This document shows positions 1-8,408 of a DNA stretch of 64,000 nt, in pieces. Source of the DNA: Roseivivax isoporae LMG 25204 (lineage in GTDB: Bacteria > Pseudomonadota > Alphaproteobacteria > Rhodobacterales > Rhodobacteraceae); contig NZ_JAME01000004.1 in NCBI RefSeq assembly GCF_000521865.1, positions 62,001-126,000 of the forward strand. Direction: 5' to 3'. Each line of letters opens with the position of its first letter. The first letter of the stretch is position 1. The notes beneath the pieces are model-generated. The model saw nothing but the letters and a program-made list of their open reading frames with translations, was not told the origin of the DNA and searched no databases. Both the position numbers and the translations under genes were made by a program.

Positions 1-592
1 CGTGTCCATGGCCGCCGCGCTGAAGGCCGCGGGCCGGTCCTACGTGCTGCACTACGCGGCGCGCTCGCGCGCGGCCGCGGCGCTCGCCGATCACCTGGCC
101 GAGGCGCATGGCGACGCGCTGTCGCTGCATCTCGACGACACGGCCGGCGGGCCGCTCGACCTGGCCGCGGTCATGGCCGCGGCCGATCCGGCATCGCATG
201 TCTACATCTGCGGGCCGAAGCCCATGATCGAGGCGGCGCGCCGCGCGGCCGAGGCGGCGGGCATCCCGTCCGCGCGGATCCACGTGGAGCTCTTCGAGAG
301 CGCGGCGGCGCCCGCGGCGGGCGACGCGCCCTTCGAGGTCGAGCTCGCGTCGAGCGGAAAGGTCTACACGATTCCGCCCGGCCGCAGCATCATCGAGGTG
401 CTGGAGGAGGCGGGCGAGGACCTGATCTACGACTGCCAGCGCGGCGATTGCGGCATCTGCCAGACCGACGTGCTGGAGGGCGAGCCCGACCACCGCGACG
501 TGGTGCTGTCCGAGGACGAGCGCGCGTCGGGCAAGGTGATGCAGATCTGCGTGAGCCGGGCGAAATCCGCCCGCCTGAAGCTGGACCTCTGA
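1..592 (+). CDS. Rieske oxygenase reductase component, C-terminal part (5' truncated by window)
   Basis: Passes electrons from NAD(P)H through flavin to the Rieske oxygenase encoded next. The visible part is about 196 codons. The first half is the end of an NAD-binding domain, with the family signature YICGPKPMIEAA near residue 70. The last 90 residues are a plant-type [2Fe-2S] ferredoxin with CQRGDCGICQ followed by a later Cys in MQICVSRAKS. This order (flavin/NAD domain, then C-terminal ferredoxin) is that of the phthalate dioxygenase reductase/VanB class. The gene enters from outside the window, so the GTG at base 2 is not its start. It ends 12 bp before the oxygenase alpha gene and is surely co-transcribed with it. 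Confidence 0.88.
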   Translation, partial: VSMAAALKAAGRSYVLHYAARSRAAAALADHLAEAHGDALSLHLDDTAGGPLDLAAVMAAADPASHVYICGPKPMIEAARRAAEAAGIPSARIHVELFESAAAPAAGDAPFEVELASSGKVYTIPPGRSIIEVLEEAGEDLIYDCQRGDCGICQTDVLEGEPDHRDVVLSEDERASGKVMQICVSRAKSARLKLDL

Positions 593-604
593 GGGAGGAG
601 CGAG

Positions 605-1948
605 ATGGGACTTTCCACGAGACAGGACATCGAGGCGCTGGTGACCCCGTTCCAGGTGCACCGCGACGTCTACACCTCGGCCGAGGTCTACCGGCTGGAG
701 ATGAAGCATCTCTTCGCCAACACCTGGGTCTTCGTCGGCCATGACAGCCAGGTGCCGAACAAGGGCGACTACTACACCACGCAGGTGGGCGACCAGCCCG
801 TCATCATGGTGCGCCACTCGGACGGCGAGGTGAAGGTCCTCTACAACCGCTGCCCGCACAAGGGCACCAAGATCGCCATCGACCGCACCGGGAACACCGG
901 CAAGTTCTTCCGCTGCCCCTACCATGCCTGGTCGTTCAAGACCGATGGCTGCCTGCTCGCGATCCCGCTCAAGAAGGGCTACGATGGCACCGGCCTGTCC
1001 GAGACCGAGAGCGCGAAGGGCATGAAGGCCGTGGGCGCGGTCGAGGTCTATCGCGGCTTCGTCTTCGCCCGTCTCGCGCCCGAGGGCATCGGCTTTGCGG
1101 AATTCTTCGGCGACAGCCTGTCCTCCATCGACAACATGGTCGACCGCTCGCCCGCCGGGCGGCTCGAGGTGGCAGGGCAGCCGCTGCGCTACATGCACCG
1201 CTGCAACTGGAAGATGCTGGTCGAGAACCAGACCGACACCTGCCACCCGATGGTGGCGCACGAGAGCAGCGCCGGCACCGCCGTGCGCATCTGGGAGGAG
1301 ATGGACGCGCCCGAAGGCACGCCCAAGCCCGCGGCGATGCAGATCATCGCGCCCTTCATGAGCCCCTACGAGTTCTTCGAGGAAATGGGCATCCGCACCT
1401 GGCCGAACGGGCACGGGCACACCGGCGTGCACCACTCGATCCACTCTGCCTATTCCGAGATCCCGGGTTACATGGACGCCATGACCGCGGCCTACGGCGA
1501 GGAGCGCGCGACCGCGATCCTGGGCGAGAACCGGCACAACACAGTCTATTTCCCGAACATCATGATCAAGGGGCCGATCCAGCAGCTGCGGAACTTCATC
1601 CCGCTCGGGCCGGACAAGACGCTGGTCGAGAGCTGGATCTACCGGCTGGTGGACGCGCCCGACGAACTGGTGGCGCGCACCGCCATGTACAACCGCATGA
1701 TCAACGCGCCGACCTCGATCGTCGGGCACGACGACCTCGAGATGTACGAGCGCGCGCAGGAGGGGCTGATGTCCGACGGGCTCGAATGGGTGAACGTGCA
1801 GCGGCTCTACCGCGAGGGCGAGGATTTCGACACGACCGCCGAGGAGAACGGCACCACCGAGCGGCAGATGCGCAACCAGTTCCACGCCTGGGTCAAGTTC
1901 ATGACCGCCTCGATGCCGCGGGACGCCGCGCGGGAGGCGGCGGAATGA
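605..1948 (+). CDS. Rieske non-heme iron ring-hydroxylating oxygenase, alpha subunit
   Basis: Catalytic subunit of a two-component aromatic ring-hydroxylating oxygenase, 447 aa, the usual length. The Rieske centre ligands are C83/H85 (CPHKGTK) and C104/H107 (RCPYHAW). The mononuclear iron site and bridging Asp are seen in ENQTDTCHPMVAH as D211, H214 and H219. A strong ribosome site (GGGAGGAG) precedes the ATG. Its 3' end overlaps the beta-subunit start by 4 bp (ATGA). The substrate cannot be read from sequence. The neighbours (CoA ligase, DUF35 protein, isatin-hydrolase-like enzyme, aminobenzoyl-CoA-type oxygenase) make an indole-acetate-like substrate the leading guess. Anthranilate-, salicylate- or benzoate-type substrates are alternatives. 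Confidence 0.92.
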   Translation: MGLSTRQDIEALVTPFQVHRDVYTSAEVYRLEMKHLFANTWVFVGHDSQVPNKGDYYTTQVGDQPVIMVRHSDGEVKVLYNRCPHKGTKIAIDRTGNTGKFFRCPYHAWSFKTDGCLLAIPLKKGYDGTGLSETESAKGMKAVGAVEVYRGFVFARLAPEGIGFAEFFGDSLSSIDNMVDRSPAGRLEVAGQPLRYMHRCNWKMLVENQTDTCHPMVAHESSAGTAVRIWEEMDAPEGTPKPAAMQIIAPFMSPYEFFEEMGIRTWPNGHGHTGVHHSIHSAYSEIPGYMDAMTAAYGEERATAILGENRHNTVYFPNIMIKGPIQQLRNFIPLGPDKTLVESWIYRLVDAPDELVARTAMYNRMINAPTSIVGHDDLEMYERAQEGLMSDGLEWVNVQRLYREGEDFDTTAEENGTTERQMRNQFHAWVKFMTASMPRDAAREAAE

Positions 1949-2445
1949 GCGTCGCGACCACGGACCGCGCGGTGACCCGCGACGACCTCGTCGACTTCGT
2001 CTACGACGAGGTGCGCATGCTCGACGAGGGGCGCTGGGACGACTGGCTGAAGCTCTGGCTGCCGGACGGCATGTACTGGATGCCGCTCGACTACAAGCAG
2101 ACCGATCCGATCCACGAGACCTCGCTCATGTGGGAGGACCAGTTCATGCTGCGCCTGCGCGTCGAGCGGCTGAACGGGGCGCGCACCTTCTCGCAGAAGC
2201 CCAAGAGCCGCTGTCACCACGTGATCCAGCGCCCCTATGTCGACCGGATCGACAACGCGGCGGGCGAATACGTGGTGGTGACGCAGATGCACTATGTCGA
2301 GACGCGGCTCGACGACCAGATGCTGCTGGCGCTGACCGCCCGGCACGACCTCGTGCGCGAGGGGGACGCGTTGAGGATCCGGCAGAAGCGGGTGGACATC
2401 CTCAACTGCGACGCGGCCTTCGGCAACATCCAGCTGCTGCCATGA
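1945..2445 (+). CDS. Ring-hydroxylating oxygenase, beta subunit
   Basis: Structural beta subunit of the Rieske oxygenase, 166 aa, SnoaL/NTF2-like fold typical of ring-hydroxylating beta subunits. Family features are the N-terminal acidic helix with LVDFVYDEVRMLDEGRWDDW, the central H-x-I-x-RPYVDRI region and the C-terminal KRVDILN segment. It has no catalytic metal ligands; in this family it stabilises an alpha3beta3 assembly. The gene starts inside the end of the alpha gene (ATGA overlap) and overlaps the acyl-CoA ligase in the same way, so translation is likely coupled across the operon. Confidence 0.9.
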   Translation: MSVATTDRAVTRDDLVDFVYDEVRMLDEGRWDDWLKLWLPDGMYWMPLDYKQTDPIHETSLMWEDQFMLRLRVERLNGARTFSQKPKSRCHHVIQRPYVDRIDNAAGEYVVVTQMHYVETRLDDQMLLALTARHDLVREGDALRIRQKRVDILNCDAAFGNIQLLP

Positions 2446-4067
2446 GCCCGATGGACGCCGAGACGGTCGCGGGCGCGTTCGAGGCGGCCGCCACGCGCTG
2501 GCCCGCGCGGCCGGTGCTGAACGTGCTGCCAGAGACCGCGGAGGTCTACGGCATCCCCGCGGGCGAGATCGCCTACGGCGCGGCGGCCGAGCGGATCGCG
2601 GCACAGCGCGCGGCGTTCGCCGCGGCGGGATATGTCGCGGGCCAGCGGGTGATGCTGCTGCTCGAGAACCGGCCGGATTTCTTCCTCACCTGGCTCGCGC
2701 TGAACGGGCTCGGCCTGTCGGTGGTGCCGGTGAACCCGGACCTGCGGGCGGCCGAGCTCGAATACATGATCGGCCATGCCGAGCCCGCGGCCGCCATCGC
2801 GATCGCGTCCCGCGTCGCGGACCTCTCCGCCGCGGCCGAGGCCGCCGGCATCGCGATGCCGGTGGTGGCGCCAGGCGACGCGCTGCCCGCGCCGGGCCGC
2901 GGCCCGGTCTGCAGGGAGCCCGCGGCGGCGGAGGACCGCGAGGCGGCGATGCTCTACACCTCGGGCACGACCGGACGGCCCAAGGGATGCGTGCTGTCGA
3001 ACCAGTATTTCCTCGAGGCGGGCCGCTGGTACGCGGACGCGGGCGGCGTCTGCGCGCTGTCGGCGGAGGGCGAGCGCATGCTGACGCCGCTGCCGATCTT
3101 CCACATGAACGCCATGGCCTATTCGTTCATGGCGATGGTGGCGGTGGGCGGCTGCCTGACCGCGCTCGACCGCTTCCACCCGCGCACGTGGTGGGCGTCG
3201 GTCCGCGAGAGTGGCGCGACCTGCCTGCACTACCTGGGCGTGATGCCGTCCATGCTGATGGGTCTGCCCGAGGCGCCCGGCGACCGCGACCACGCGGTGC
3301 GGTTCGGCTTCGGCGCGGGGGTCGATCCCAAGCTGCACGCGGCCTTCGAGCGGCGGTTCGGCTTTCCGCTGATGGAGGCCTGGGCCATGACCGAGACCGG
3401 CGCGGGCGCGGTCGTCGCCGCGAACCATGCGCCGCGCAAGGTGGGGGTCGCCTGCTTCGGCCGTCCGGGGCCGGAGCTCGAGGTCCGCATCGTGGGCGAG
3501 GACGGCGCCGACGTGGCGCCGGGGGCGCCCGGCGAGCTCCTTGTGCGGCGGGCGGGCGACGATCCGCGGCGCGGCTTCTTCCGCGAGTACTGGCGCAACC
3601 CCGAGGAGACCGAGGCGGTCTGGGCGGGCGGCTGGTTCCACACCGGGGACGTGGTGCGGCAGGACGCGGACGGCTCGATGACCTTCGTCGACCGCAAGAA
3701 GAACGTGATCCGCCGCTCGGGCGAGAACATCGCGGCGGTCGAGGTGGAATCGGTGCTGATGCGCCATCCCGGGATCACCGCGGCGGGCGTCGCGGCGGTG
3801 CCCGACGACATCCGCGGCGACGAGGTCTTTGCCTGCCTGTCGGTCACCGGCGCGCGGGACGAGGGCGCGGCGCGGGCGATCGTGGACTGGGCGCTGACGC
3901 AGATGGCCTATTACAAGGTGCCGGGATACGTGGCTTTCGTCGACGCGCTGCCGCTGACCGCCACCAACAAGATCCAGCGCGGCGCGCTCAAGACCCTCGC
4001 GGCGGAGCTTCTGCGCGACGGGCGCGCGGTCGACACGCGCGGCATGAAGCGCAGGACCGCGGCATGA
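2442..4067 (+). CDS. ATP-dependent acyl/aryl-CoA ligase (ANL superfamily)
   Basis: Activates a carboxylic acid to its CoA thioester through an acyl-AMP, 541 aa. The P-loop YTSGTTGRPKG is present, with the A5 motif AWAMTETGAG, the A7 motif GWFHTGDVV and the A8 hinge DRKKNVIRRSGENIAAVEVE. The A10 lysine lies in LTATNKIQR. Overall form is closer to crotonobetaine/carnitine- and benzoate-type ligases than to long-chain ligases. It lies between the oxygenase and the thiolase-fold genes, with 4-bp overlaps on both sides. It therefore probably activates the hydroxylated acid made by the Rieske enzyme, so that a retro-aldol or thiolytic step can follow. Confidence 0.88.
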   Translation: MSPMDAETVAGAFEAAATRWPARPVLNVLPETAEVYGIPAGEIAYGAAAERIAAQRAAFAAAGYVAGQRVMLLLENRPDFFLTWLALNGLGLSVVPVNPDLRAAELEYMIGHAEPAAAIAIASRVADLSAAAEAAGIAMPVVAPGDALPAPGRGPVCREPAAAEDREAAMLYTSGTTGRPKGCVLSNQYFLEAGRWYADAGGVCALSAEGERMLTPLPIFHMNAMAYSFMAMVAVGGCLTALDRFHPRTWWASVRESGATCLHYLGVMPSMLMGLPEAPGDRDHAVRFGFGAGVDPKLHAAFERRFGFPLMEAWAMTETGAGAVVAANHAPRKVGVACFGRPGPELEVRIVGEDGADVAPGAPGELLVRRAGDDPRRGFFREYWRNPEETEAVWAGGWFHTGDVVRQDADGSMTFVDRKKNVIRRSGENIAAVEVESVLMRHPGITAAGVAAVPDDIRGDEVFACLSVTGARDEGAARAIVDWALTQMAYYKVPGYVAFVDALPLTATNKIQRGALKTLAAELLRDGRAVDTRGMKRRTAA

Positions 4068-5230
4068 CGCGACGCGATTACGCGGGCGTGGTGCTGGCGG
4101 CGCCCTTCTCGACGCCCTACACCCGCTATTCGACCGAGACCGCGCATCACTGGATCGCCCGGGCGCTCGCGGGCTGCCTGGACGCGGCGGGCCTCCGCAA
4201 GGACGCGGTGGACGGGCTGTCGGTCGCGTCCTTCACGCTGTTTCCGGACACGCCGGTGGGGCTGACCCAGCATCTGGGGTTCTCGCCCCGCTGGCTCGAT
4301 TCCATTCCCATGGGCGGCGCGTCCGGGGTGGTCGCGGTCCGGCGCGCGGCGCGCGCGGTGCAGGCGGGCGATGCCGACATCGTGGCCTGCGTCGCGGGCG
4401 ACACGAACCAGATCGACAGTTTCCGCAAGCTGCTGTCCTCGTTCTCGCGCTTCGCGATGGATGCGGCCTATCCCTACGGCTACGGCGGCCCGAACGCGAT
4501 GTTCGCACTGCTGACCGACCGCTACATGACCGAGTACGGCGCCACGCGCGCGGAGTTCGGCCATCTCTGTGTGGCGCAGCGGGCGAACGCGCTGCGGAAC
4601 CCGAACGCCGTGATGAAGACGCCGCTCAGCCTCGAGGATTATCTCGGCGCGCGGCCCATCGCGGACCCGATCGCGCTCTTCGACTGCGTGATGCCCTGTG
4701 CGGGCGCGGAGGCGTTCCTCGTCATGTCCGAGGATGCGGCGGCGCGCCTCGGGCTGCGGGGCGCGCGCATCGCGGGGACCATCGAGCGGCACAACGCCTT
4801 TCCCGACGATCCCGTGCAGCTGAGGGGCGGCTGGGCCGTCGACGTGGATGCGCTCTGGGCGCAGGCGGGCTGCGGGCCGGAGGACATGGACCTCGTGCAG
4901 ACCTACGACGACTACCCGGTGATCTCGGTGCTGCAATTCGAGGATCTCGGGTTCTGTCCCAAGGGCGAGGGGGCGGCGTGGCTCGCGGCGCGCGACCTAA
5001 CGGTGAGCGGCGACCTGCCGCACAACACCTCGGGCGGTCAGCTCTCGGCGGGCCAGGCGGGCGCGGCCGGCGGGTTCCTCGGCCTTGTCGAGGCGATCCG
5101 GCAGGTGACGGGGACCGCCGGGCCGACGCAGGTCGCGGGCGCCGCGCGCGCGCTGGTCTCTGGGTTCGGGATGATCAACTACGACCGCGGGCTCTGCTCG
5201 GGCGCGGCGGTGATCGAGGGCGTGGCATGA
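4064..5230 (+). CDS. Thiolase-fold protein lacking the nucleophilic Cys (SCPx/Ltp2-like, probable retro-aldolase subunit)
   Basis: Thiolase-superfamily protein of 388 aa related to lipid-transfer/SCPx thiolases. The position that holds the acylated Cys in true thiolases reads MGGASG here, so a normal Claisen thiolysis is unlikely. The rest of the fold is retained: QTYDDYPVISVLQFEDLGFC, HNTSGGQLSAGQ and a C-terminal GLCSGAAVI. The very next gene encodes a DUF35 protein. In steroid side-chain breakdown, Cys-less Ltp2-type proteins and DUF35 partners form a retro-aldolase acting on beta-hydroxyacyl-CoA esters. By that precedent this protein may release acetyl-CoA from a tertiary beta-hydroxyacyl-CoA. 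The assignment as aldolase is inference; membership in the thiolase superfamily is secure. Confidence 0.85.
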   Translation: MTRRDYAGVVLAAPFSTPYTRYSTETAHHWIARALAGCLDAAGLRKDAVDGLSVASFTLFPDTPVGLTQHLGFSPRWLDSIPMGGASGVVAVRRAARAVQAGDADIVACVAGDTNQIDSFRKLLSSFSRFAMDAAYPYGYGGPNAMFALLTDRYMTEYGATRAEFGHLCVAQRANALRNPNAVMKTPLSLEDYLGARPIADPIALFDCVMPCAGAEAFLVMSEDAAARLGLRGARIAGTIERHNAFPDDPVQLRGGWAVDVDALWAQAGCGPEDMDLVQTYDDYPVISVLQFEDLGFCPKGEGAAWLAARDLTVSGDLPHNTSGGQLSAGQAGAAGGFLGLVEAIRQVTGTAGPTQVAGAARALVSGFGMINYDRGLCSGAAVIEGVA

Positions 5231-6474
5231 CCGATCCGCTGAAGCCGCCACCCAAGAAGGACCCCCAGAAGGTGCAGGCGGTGCCGCTGCTGCCACCGTC
5301 CATGCGCAGCCGCGCGGCGATGGGCCTGACGGCCGCGGCCGCCGAGGCGCGGTTCATGCTGCAGCACTGCGCGCGCTGCGGCGCGGTGCAGTATCCCCCG
5401 CGCGACGCTTGCCGCGAGTGCCTGTCGGTGGATCTCGACTGGCGCGACACCGATCCGCGCGGCGTGCTGATCGCCGAGACCACGGTGCGCACCTCGCCCA
5501 ACCTCTACTTCCGCGGGCAGGCGCCGTGGCGGACCGGGACGGTGCGCCTCGAGGCGGGGGTGAGCGTCGTCGTGCACGTGCACGGCGATTGCGTGAAGGG
5601 ACAGGCGGTGCGGCTGATCAACCGGCTCGACCGCGCGGGACAGGGCGTGCTGATGGCGCTGCCCGAGGAGGCGACACCCGACATGGCCGACGATCCGGAA
5701 CTGCGCGAGCTGACCGCCGATCCGAAACACCGCCGCGTGCTGATCGCGGATGCGCGTGCCGACCACACCCCCGCGCTGGTGCAGGCGCTGCGGGCTGCGG
5801 GCGCCACGACGATCTTCCTCGGCGAGGCCGAGGCCTGGCGGCCGTGGCCGGGGCGCGCGGCGCTCGCGGCGCTGGAGGGCGTGCACATCCTGCCGCTCGA
5901 CGTGACCGATACCGCGTCGGTGACCGAGCTGGCCGGCGAGATCGGCGGCAAGGTCGACATCCTGATCAACAACGCGCGGTTCCTGCGGCCGGGCGGCGTC
6001 CTGTCGCGGACCGACACCGCCTGGGCGCGCGAGGAGATGGAGGTGAACGCGCTGGGGCTCATGCGGCTCGCGCAGGCCTTCGGGCCGGGGATGCGGGCGC
6101 GGGGCGCGGACGGCGTCAACAGCGCGGTCGCGTGGGTGAACATCCTGTCGGCGCACGCGCTGGTGCCGGACCCGGCCTACGGCGCCTTCGACGCGAGCCA
6201 GGCGGCGGCCCTGTCGCTGTCGCAATCGCTCCGGGCCGAGATGCGGCCGGGGGGCGTGCGGGTGATGAACGTGTTCACCGGGCCGACCGAGGACGCCTGG
6301 CACCAGGACGTGCCGCCGCCCAAGGTCACGCCCGGCGCGCTCGCGCGCGCGCTGGTGGCGGGGCTTCGCGAGGGGTGCGAGGAGGTCTGGTGCGGCGACG
6401 TGGCGCGCGACCTGGCCGAGCGGTGGCGCAAGGGCCCCAAGGTGCTCGAACGCGAGATGGGGGGCGACACATGA
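5227..6474 (+). CDS. DUF35 zinc-ribbon/OB-fold protein fused to a degenerate SDR domain
   Basis: A 415-aa two-domain protein. The N-terminal part (about residues 40-150) is a DUF35 rubredoxin-like zinc ribbon with C48, C51, C62 and C65, followed by an OB fold. The C-terminal part (about 170-400) has the SDR fold, shown by DVTDTASV and ILINNARF. The usual TGxxxGxG loop is IADARADH, and the YxxxK position reads YGAFD, so a dehydrogenase activity is doubtful. DUF35 proteins commonly bind thiolase-fold partners and CoA. Here the gene overlaps the thiolase-fold gene (ATGA), which supports a heteromeric complex. The SDR half may be structural or may bind a nucleotide without catalysis. Confidence 0.85.
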   Translation: MTDPLKPPPKKDPQKVQAVPLLPPSMRSRAAMGLTAAAAEARFMLQHCARCGAVQYPPRDACRECLSVDLDWRDTDPRGVLIAETTVRTSPNLYFRGQAPWRTGTVRLEAGVSVVVHVHGDCVKGQAVRLINRLDRAGQGVLMALPEEATPDMADDPELRELTADPKHRRVLIADARADHTPALVQALRAAGATTIFLGEAEAWRPWPGRAALAALEGVHILPLDVTDTASVTELAGEIGGKVDILINNARFLRPGGVLSRTDTAWAREEMEVNALGLMRLAQAFGPGMRARGADGVNSAVAWVNILSAHALVPDPAYGAFDASQAAALSLSQSLRAEMRPGGVRVMNVFTGPTEDAWHQDVPPPKVTPGALARALVAGLREGCEEVWCGDVARDLAERWRKGPKVLEREMGGDT

Positions 6475-7253
6475 GCGTGCTGGCGGGACTGGCGGGGGCG
6501 CTCGGCTCGGGCGCGGTCGAGGTGGTGGACCTGACCCACACGCTCGACCCGGATTTCCCGGTGATCGTGCTGCCGCCCGAGTTCGGGCAGTGCGCGCGGT
6601 TCCGGATGGAGGAAGTGTCGGCCTACGATCACCGCGGGCCGGCGTGGAAGTGGCACACCATCACCATGTCCGAGCATACGGGCACGCATTTCGACGCGCC
6701 CGTACACTGGATCTCGGGGCGCGACGTGCCGCGGGGCGCGGTGGACGAGATCGACCCCGCGGCCTTTGTCGGGCCGGTCTGCGTGATCGACTGCTCGGAG
6801 GGCGCGGCGGCGGACGACGATTTCGAGCTGACGCCCGAGATCATCGCCGCCTGGGAGGCGGTGCACGGCCGGATCCCGGCCGGGGCCTGGGTGCTCATGC
6901 GCACCGACTGGTCGAAGCGCACGGGCGCGGCCTACCTGAACCTGCGCGAGGACGGCGCCCATTCGCCGGGCCCCACGCCCGAGGCGGTGCGGCTGCTGGT
7001 CGAGGAGCGCGACATCCGCGGCTTCGGGACCGAGACGGTCGGCACGGATGCGGGGCAGGGCATGCATTACACGCCGCCCTTCCCGGCGCACTACATCCTG
7101 CACGGGGCGGGACGGCTCGGGCTCCAGTGCCTGTCGGGCCTCGACCGGCTGCCGCCCACGGGCGCGCTGCTGATCGCGGCGCCGCTCAAGATCAAGGGCG
7201 GGACCGGCTCGCCGCTCAGGGTGCTGGCCCTCGTCGAGAAGGAGACGGCATGA
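6471..7253 (+). CDS. Cyclase-family metal hydrolase, isatin-hydrolase-like
   Basis: A 260-aa member of the KynB/cyclase fold that hydrolyses cyclic amides with a divalent metal (manganese in isatin hydrolase). The metal-binding motif HTGTHFDAPVH is complete (H69, H73, D75, H79). Beyond the motif the protein matches the isatin hydrolase pattern as I remember it from Labrenzia, along nearly its whole length. Examples are VMRTDW-like VLMRTDWSKR, HSPGPTP, GTDAGQ, PPFPAH and the end segment GALLIAAPLKIKGGTGSP. Isatin hydrolase opens isatin to isatinate. Kynurenine formamidase (KynB) is the main alternative but is shorter and lacks several of these segments. It overlaps genes on both sides within the operon. 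Confidence 0.85.
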   Translation: MSVLAGLAGALGSGAVEVVDLTHTLDPDFPVIVLPPEFGQCARFRMEEVSAYDHRGPAWKWHTITMSEHTGTHFDAPVHWISGRDVPRGAVDEIDPAAFVGPVCVIDCSEGAAADDDFELTPEIIAAWEAVHGRIPAGAWVLMRTDWSKRTGAAYLNLREDGAHSPGPTPEAVRLLVEERDIRGFGTETVGTDAGQGMHYTPPFPAHYILHGAGRLGLQCLSGLDRLPPTGALLIAAPLKIKGGTGSPLRVLALVEKETA

Positions 7254-7972
7254 CCCACACGGCACTCATCACCGGCGGCAACAAGGGCATCGGCGCCGAT
7301 CTCGCGCAGGCCCTGCTCGACCGCGGCTACCGGGTCGTGTCGGTGGCGCGGCACGCGCCGGACGTCACCCACGAGCGGCTCGAGCACGCGGAATGCGACC
7401 TGCTCGATCCGGTGGCGGTCGCTGCGGTCGCGGCCGACATCGCCGCGCGGCACGAGATCACCCATCTGGTGCACAATGCGGGCGTGATCTGGCCGAACCG
7501 CGTCGAGGACGCGACGCCCGCCGACATCACCGGCCTCGCACAGCTGCATCTGGGATCGGCGCTGACGCTGCTGCAGGCCGCACTTCCGGCGATGAAAGAA
7601 CGGCGCTTCGGGCGCGTTCTTTTCAACTCGTCGCGTGCGGCGCTCGGCGCGGCGACGCGGACCGCCTACGGCGCGTCCAAGGCCGGCATGATCGGCATGG
7701 CGCGCACCTGGGCGCTGGAACTCGCGCCGCACGGCATCACGGTGAACGTGGTGGCGCCGGGACCGATCCAGACCGACAATTTCTGGGGAATCGTGCCGAA
7801 GGGGTCGGACCAGGAGGCCTCGCTCGCCACGCGCATCCCGGTGGGGCGGCTCGGGACGGTGGGCGACGTGACGCGCGCGTTCCTGTTCTTCTGCGATCCC
7901 GAGAACGGCTTCGTCACTGGCCAGACGCTCTATGTCTGCGGTGGCGCGAGCGTGGGGTCGGTGCCGATCTGA
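7250..7972 (+). CDS. Short-chain dehydrogenase/reductase (classical SDR)
   Basis: NAD(P)-dependent alcohol/ketone oxidoreductase of 240 aa with intact catalytic features: cofactor loop TGGNKGIG at residues 8-15, NAG in LVHNAGV, Ser in LFNSSRAA, and YGASK (YxxxK). The C-terminal GGASVGSVPI end is typical of FabG-like SDRs. It is the last gene of the forward operon, overlapping the isatin-hydrolase-like gene by 4 bp. It is followed by a strong hairpin. A role in oxidising or reducing a pathway ketone is likely, but the substrate is unknown. Confidence 0.88.
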   Translation: MTHTALITGGNKGIGADLAQALLDRGYRVVSVARHAPDVTHERLEHAECDLLDPVAVAAVAADIAARHEITHLVHNAGVIWPNRVEDATPADITGLAQLHLGSALTLLQAALPAMKERRFGRVLFNSSRAALGAATRTAYGASKAGMIGMARTWALELAPHGITVNVVAPGPIQTDNFWGIVPKGSDQEASLATRIPVGRLGTVGDVTRAFLFFCDPENGFVTGQTLYVCGGASVGSVPI

Positions 7973-7979
7973 TCGGGCG

Positions 7980-7999
7980 GGCCCCCCGCTTGGGGGGCC
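7980..7999. terminator. Bidirectional hairpin between convergent genes
   Basis: A perfect 8-bp inverted repeat (GGCCCCCC, 4-nt loop GCTT, GGGGGGCC) begins 8 bp after the SDR stop and ends 7 bp before the Rid gene stop on the other strand. There is no T-run on either side. In a GC-rich genome it still suits a shared terminator for the two converging transcripts. Confidence 0.6.
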
Positions 8000-8006
8000 T
8001 GCGCGC

Positions 8007-8408
8007 TCAGCCGTTCGGCAGGACCGCCGTCGCCTCGATCTCGACCTTCGCCTCGTCCTCGACGAGGGCACTCACCACGACCATGGTCATGGCGGGAAAG
8101 TGGTAGCCCATCACCTCGCGGTAGGCCGCGCCCACCTCGCGCTGGCGCGCGACGTATTCGGACTTGTCGGTGACGTACCAGGTCAGGCGCACGATGTCGG
8201 TGACGTCGCCGCCGGCGGCGCGCACCACCTCGGCGATGTTGACGAGCGCCTGCTTCATCTGGCCGATGAAGTCGTGGCTCTCGAAGACCTGCCGGGACGT
8301 CCAGCCGATCTGGCCGCCGACGAACAGCATGCGTCCCTCGGCGACGATGCCGTTGGCGTAACCCTTGGCGGGCGTCCAGCCTTCGGGGTGAATGGTGACC
8401 GTGCTCAC
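8007..8408 (-). CDS. Rid (YjgF/YER057c/UK114) family protein, non-archetypal
   Basis: A 133-aa Rid-family protein with a GTG start overlapping the stop of the upstream thioesterase gene (GTGA). Family segments are seen: LFVGGQIG, QMKQALVNIAEVV, VRLTWYVTD and KVEIEATAVLP. In true RidA enamine/imine deaminases a conserved Arg follows the Pro-Ala of the strand leading to the active site. Here that stretch is PAMTMVVV, so the Arg is missing. The protein therefore belongs to the Rid groups that lack proven imine-deaminase activity. In a pathway that would produce amino-cyclohexenone-type CoA esters, an enamine- or imine-handling role is attractive but not shown. Confidence 0.85.
   Translation of the reverse strand: MSTVTIHPEGWTPAKGYANGIVAEGRMLFVGGQIGWTSRQVFESHDFIGQMKQALVNIAEVVRAAGGDVTDIVRLTWYVTDKSEYVARQREVGAAYREVMGYHFPAMTMVVVSALVEDEAKVEIEATAVLPNG

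Noticed and set aside
2987-4063. Long plus-strand open frame overlapping the CoA ligase gene in a second frame
   Set aside because: The first part is Arg/Gly-rich shadow sequence; only the part from 4064 is a real gene (thiolase-fold protein).
4064-5230. Ordinary acetyl-CoA C-acetyltransferase
   Set aside because: The nucleophilic Cys is absent and a DUF35 partner is encoded next to it, so classic thiolysis is not the best reading.
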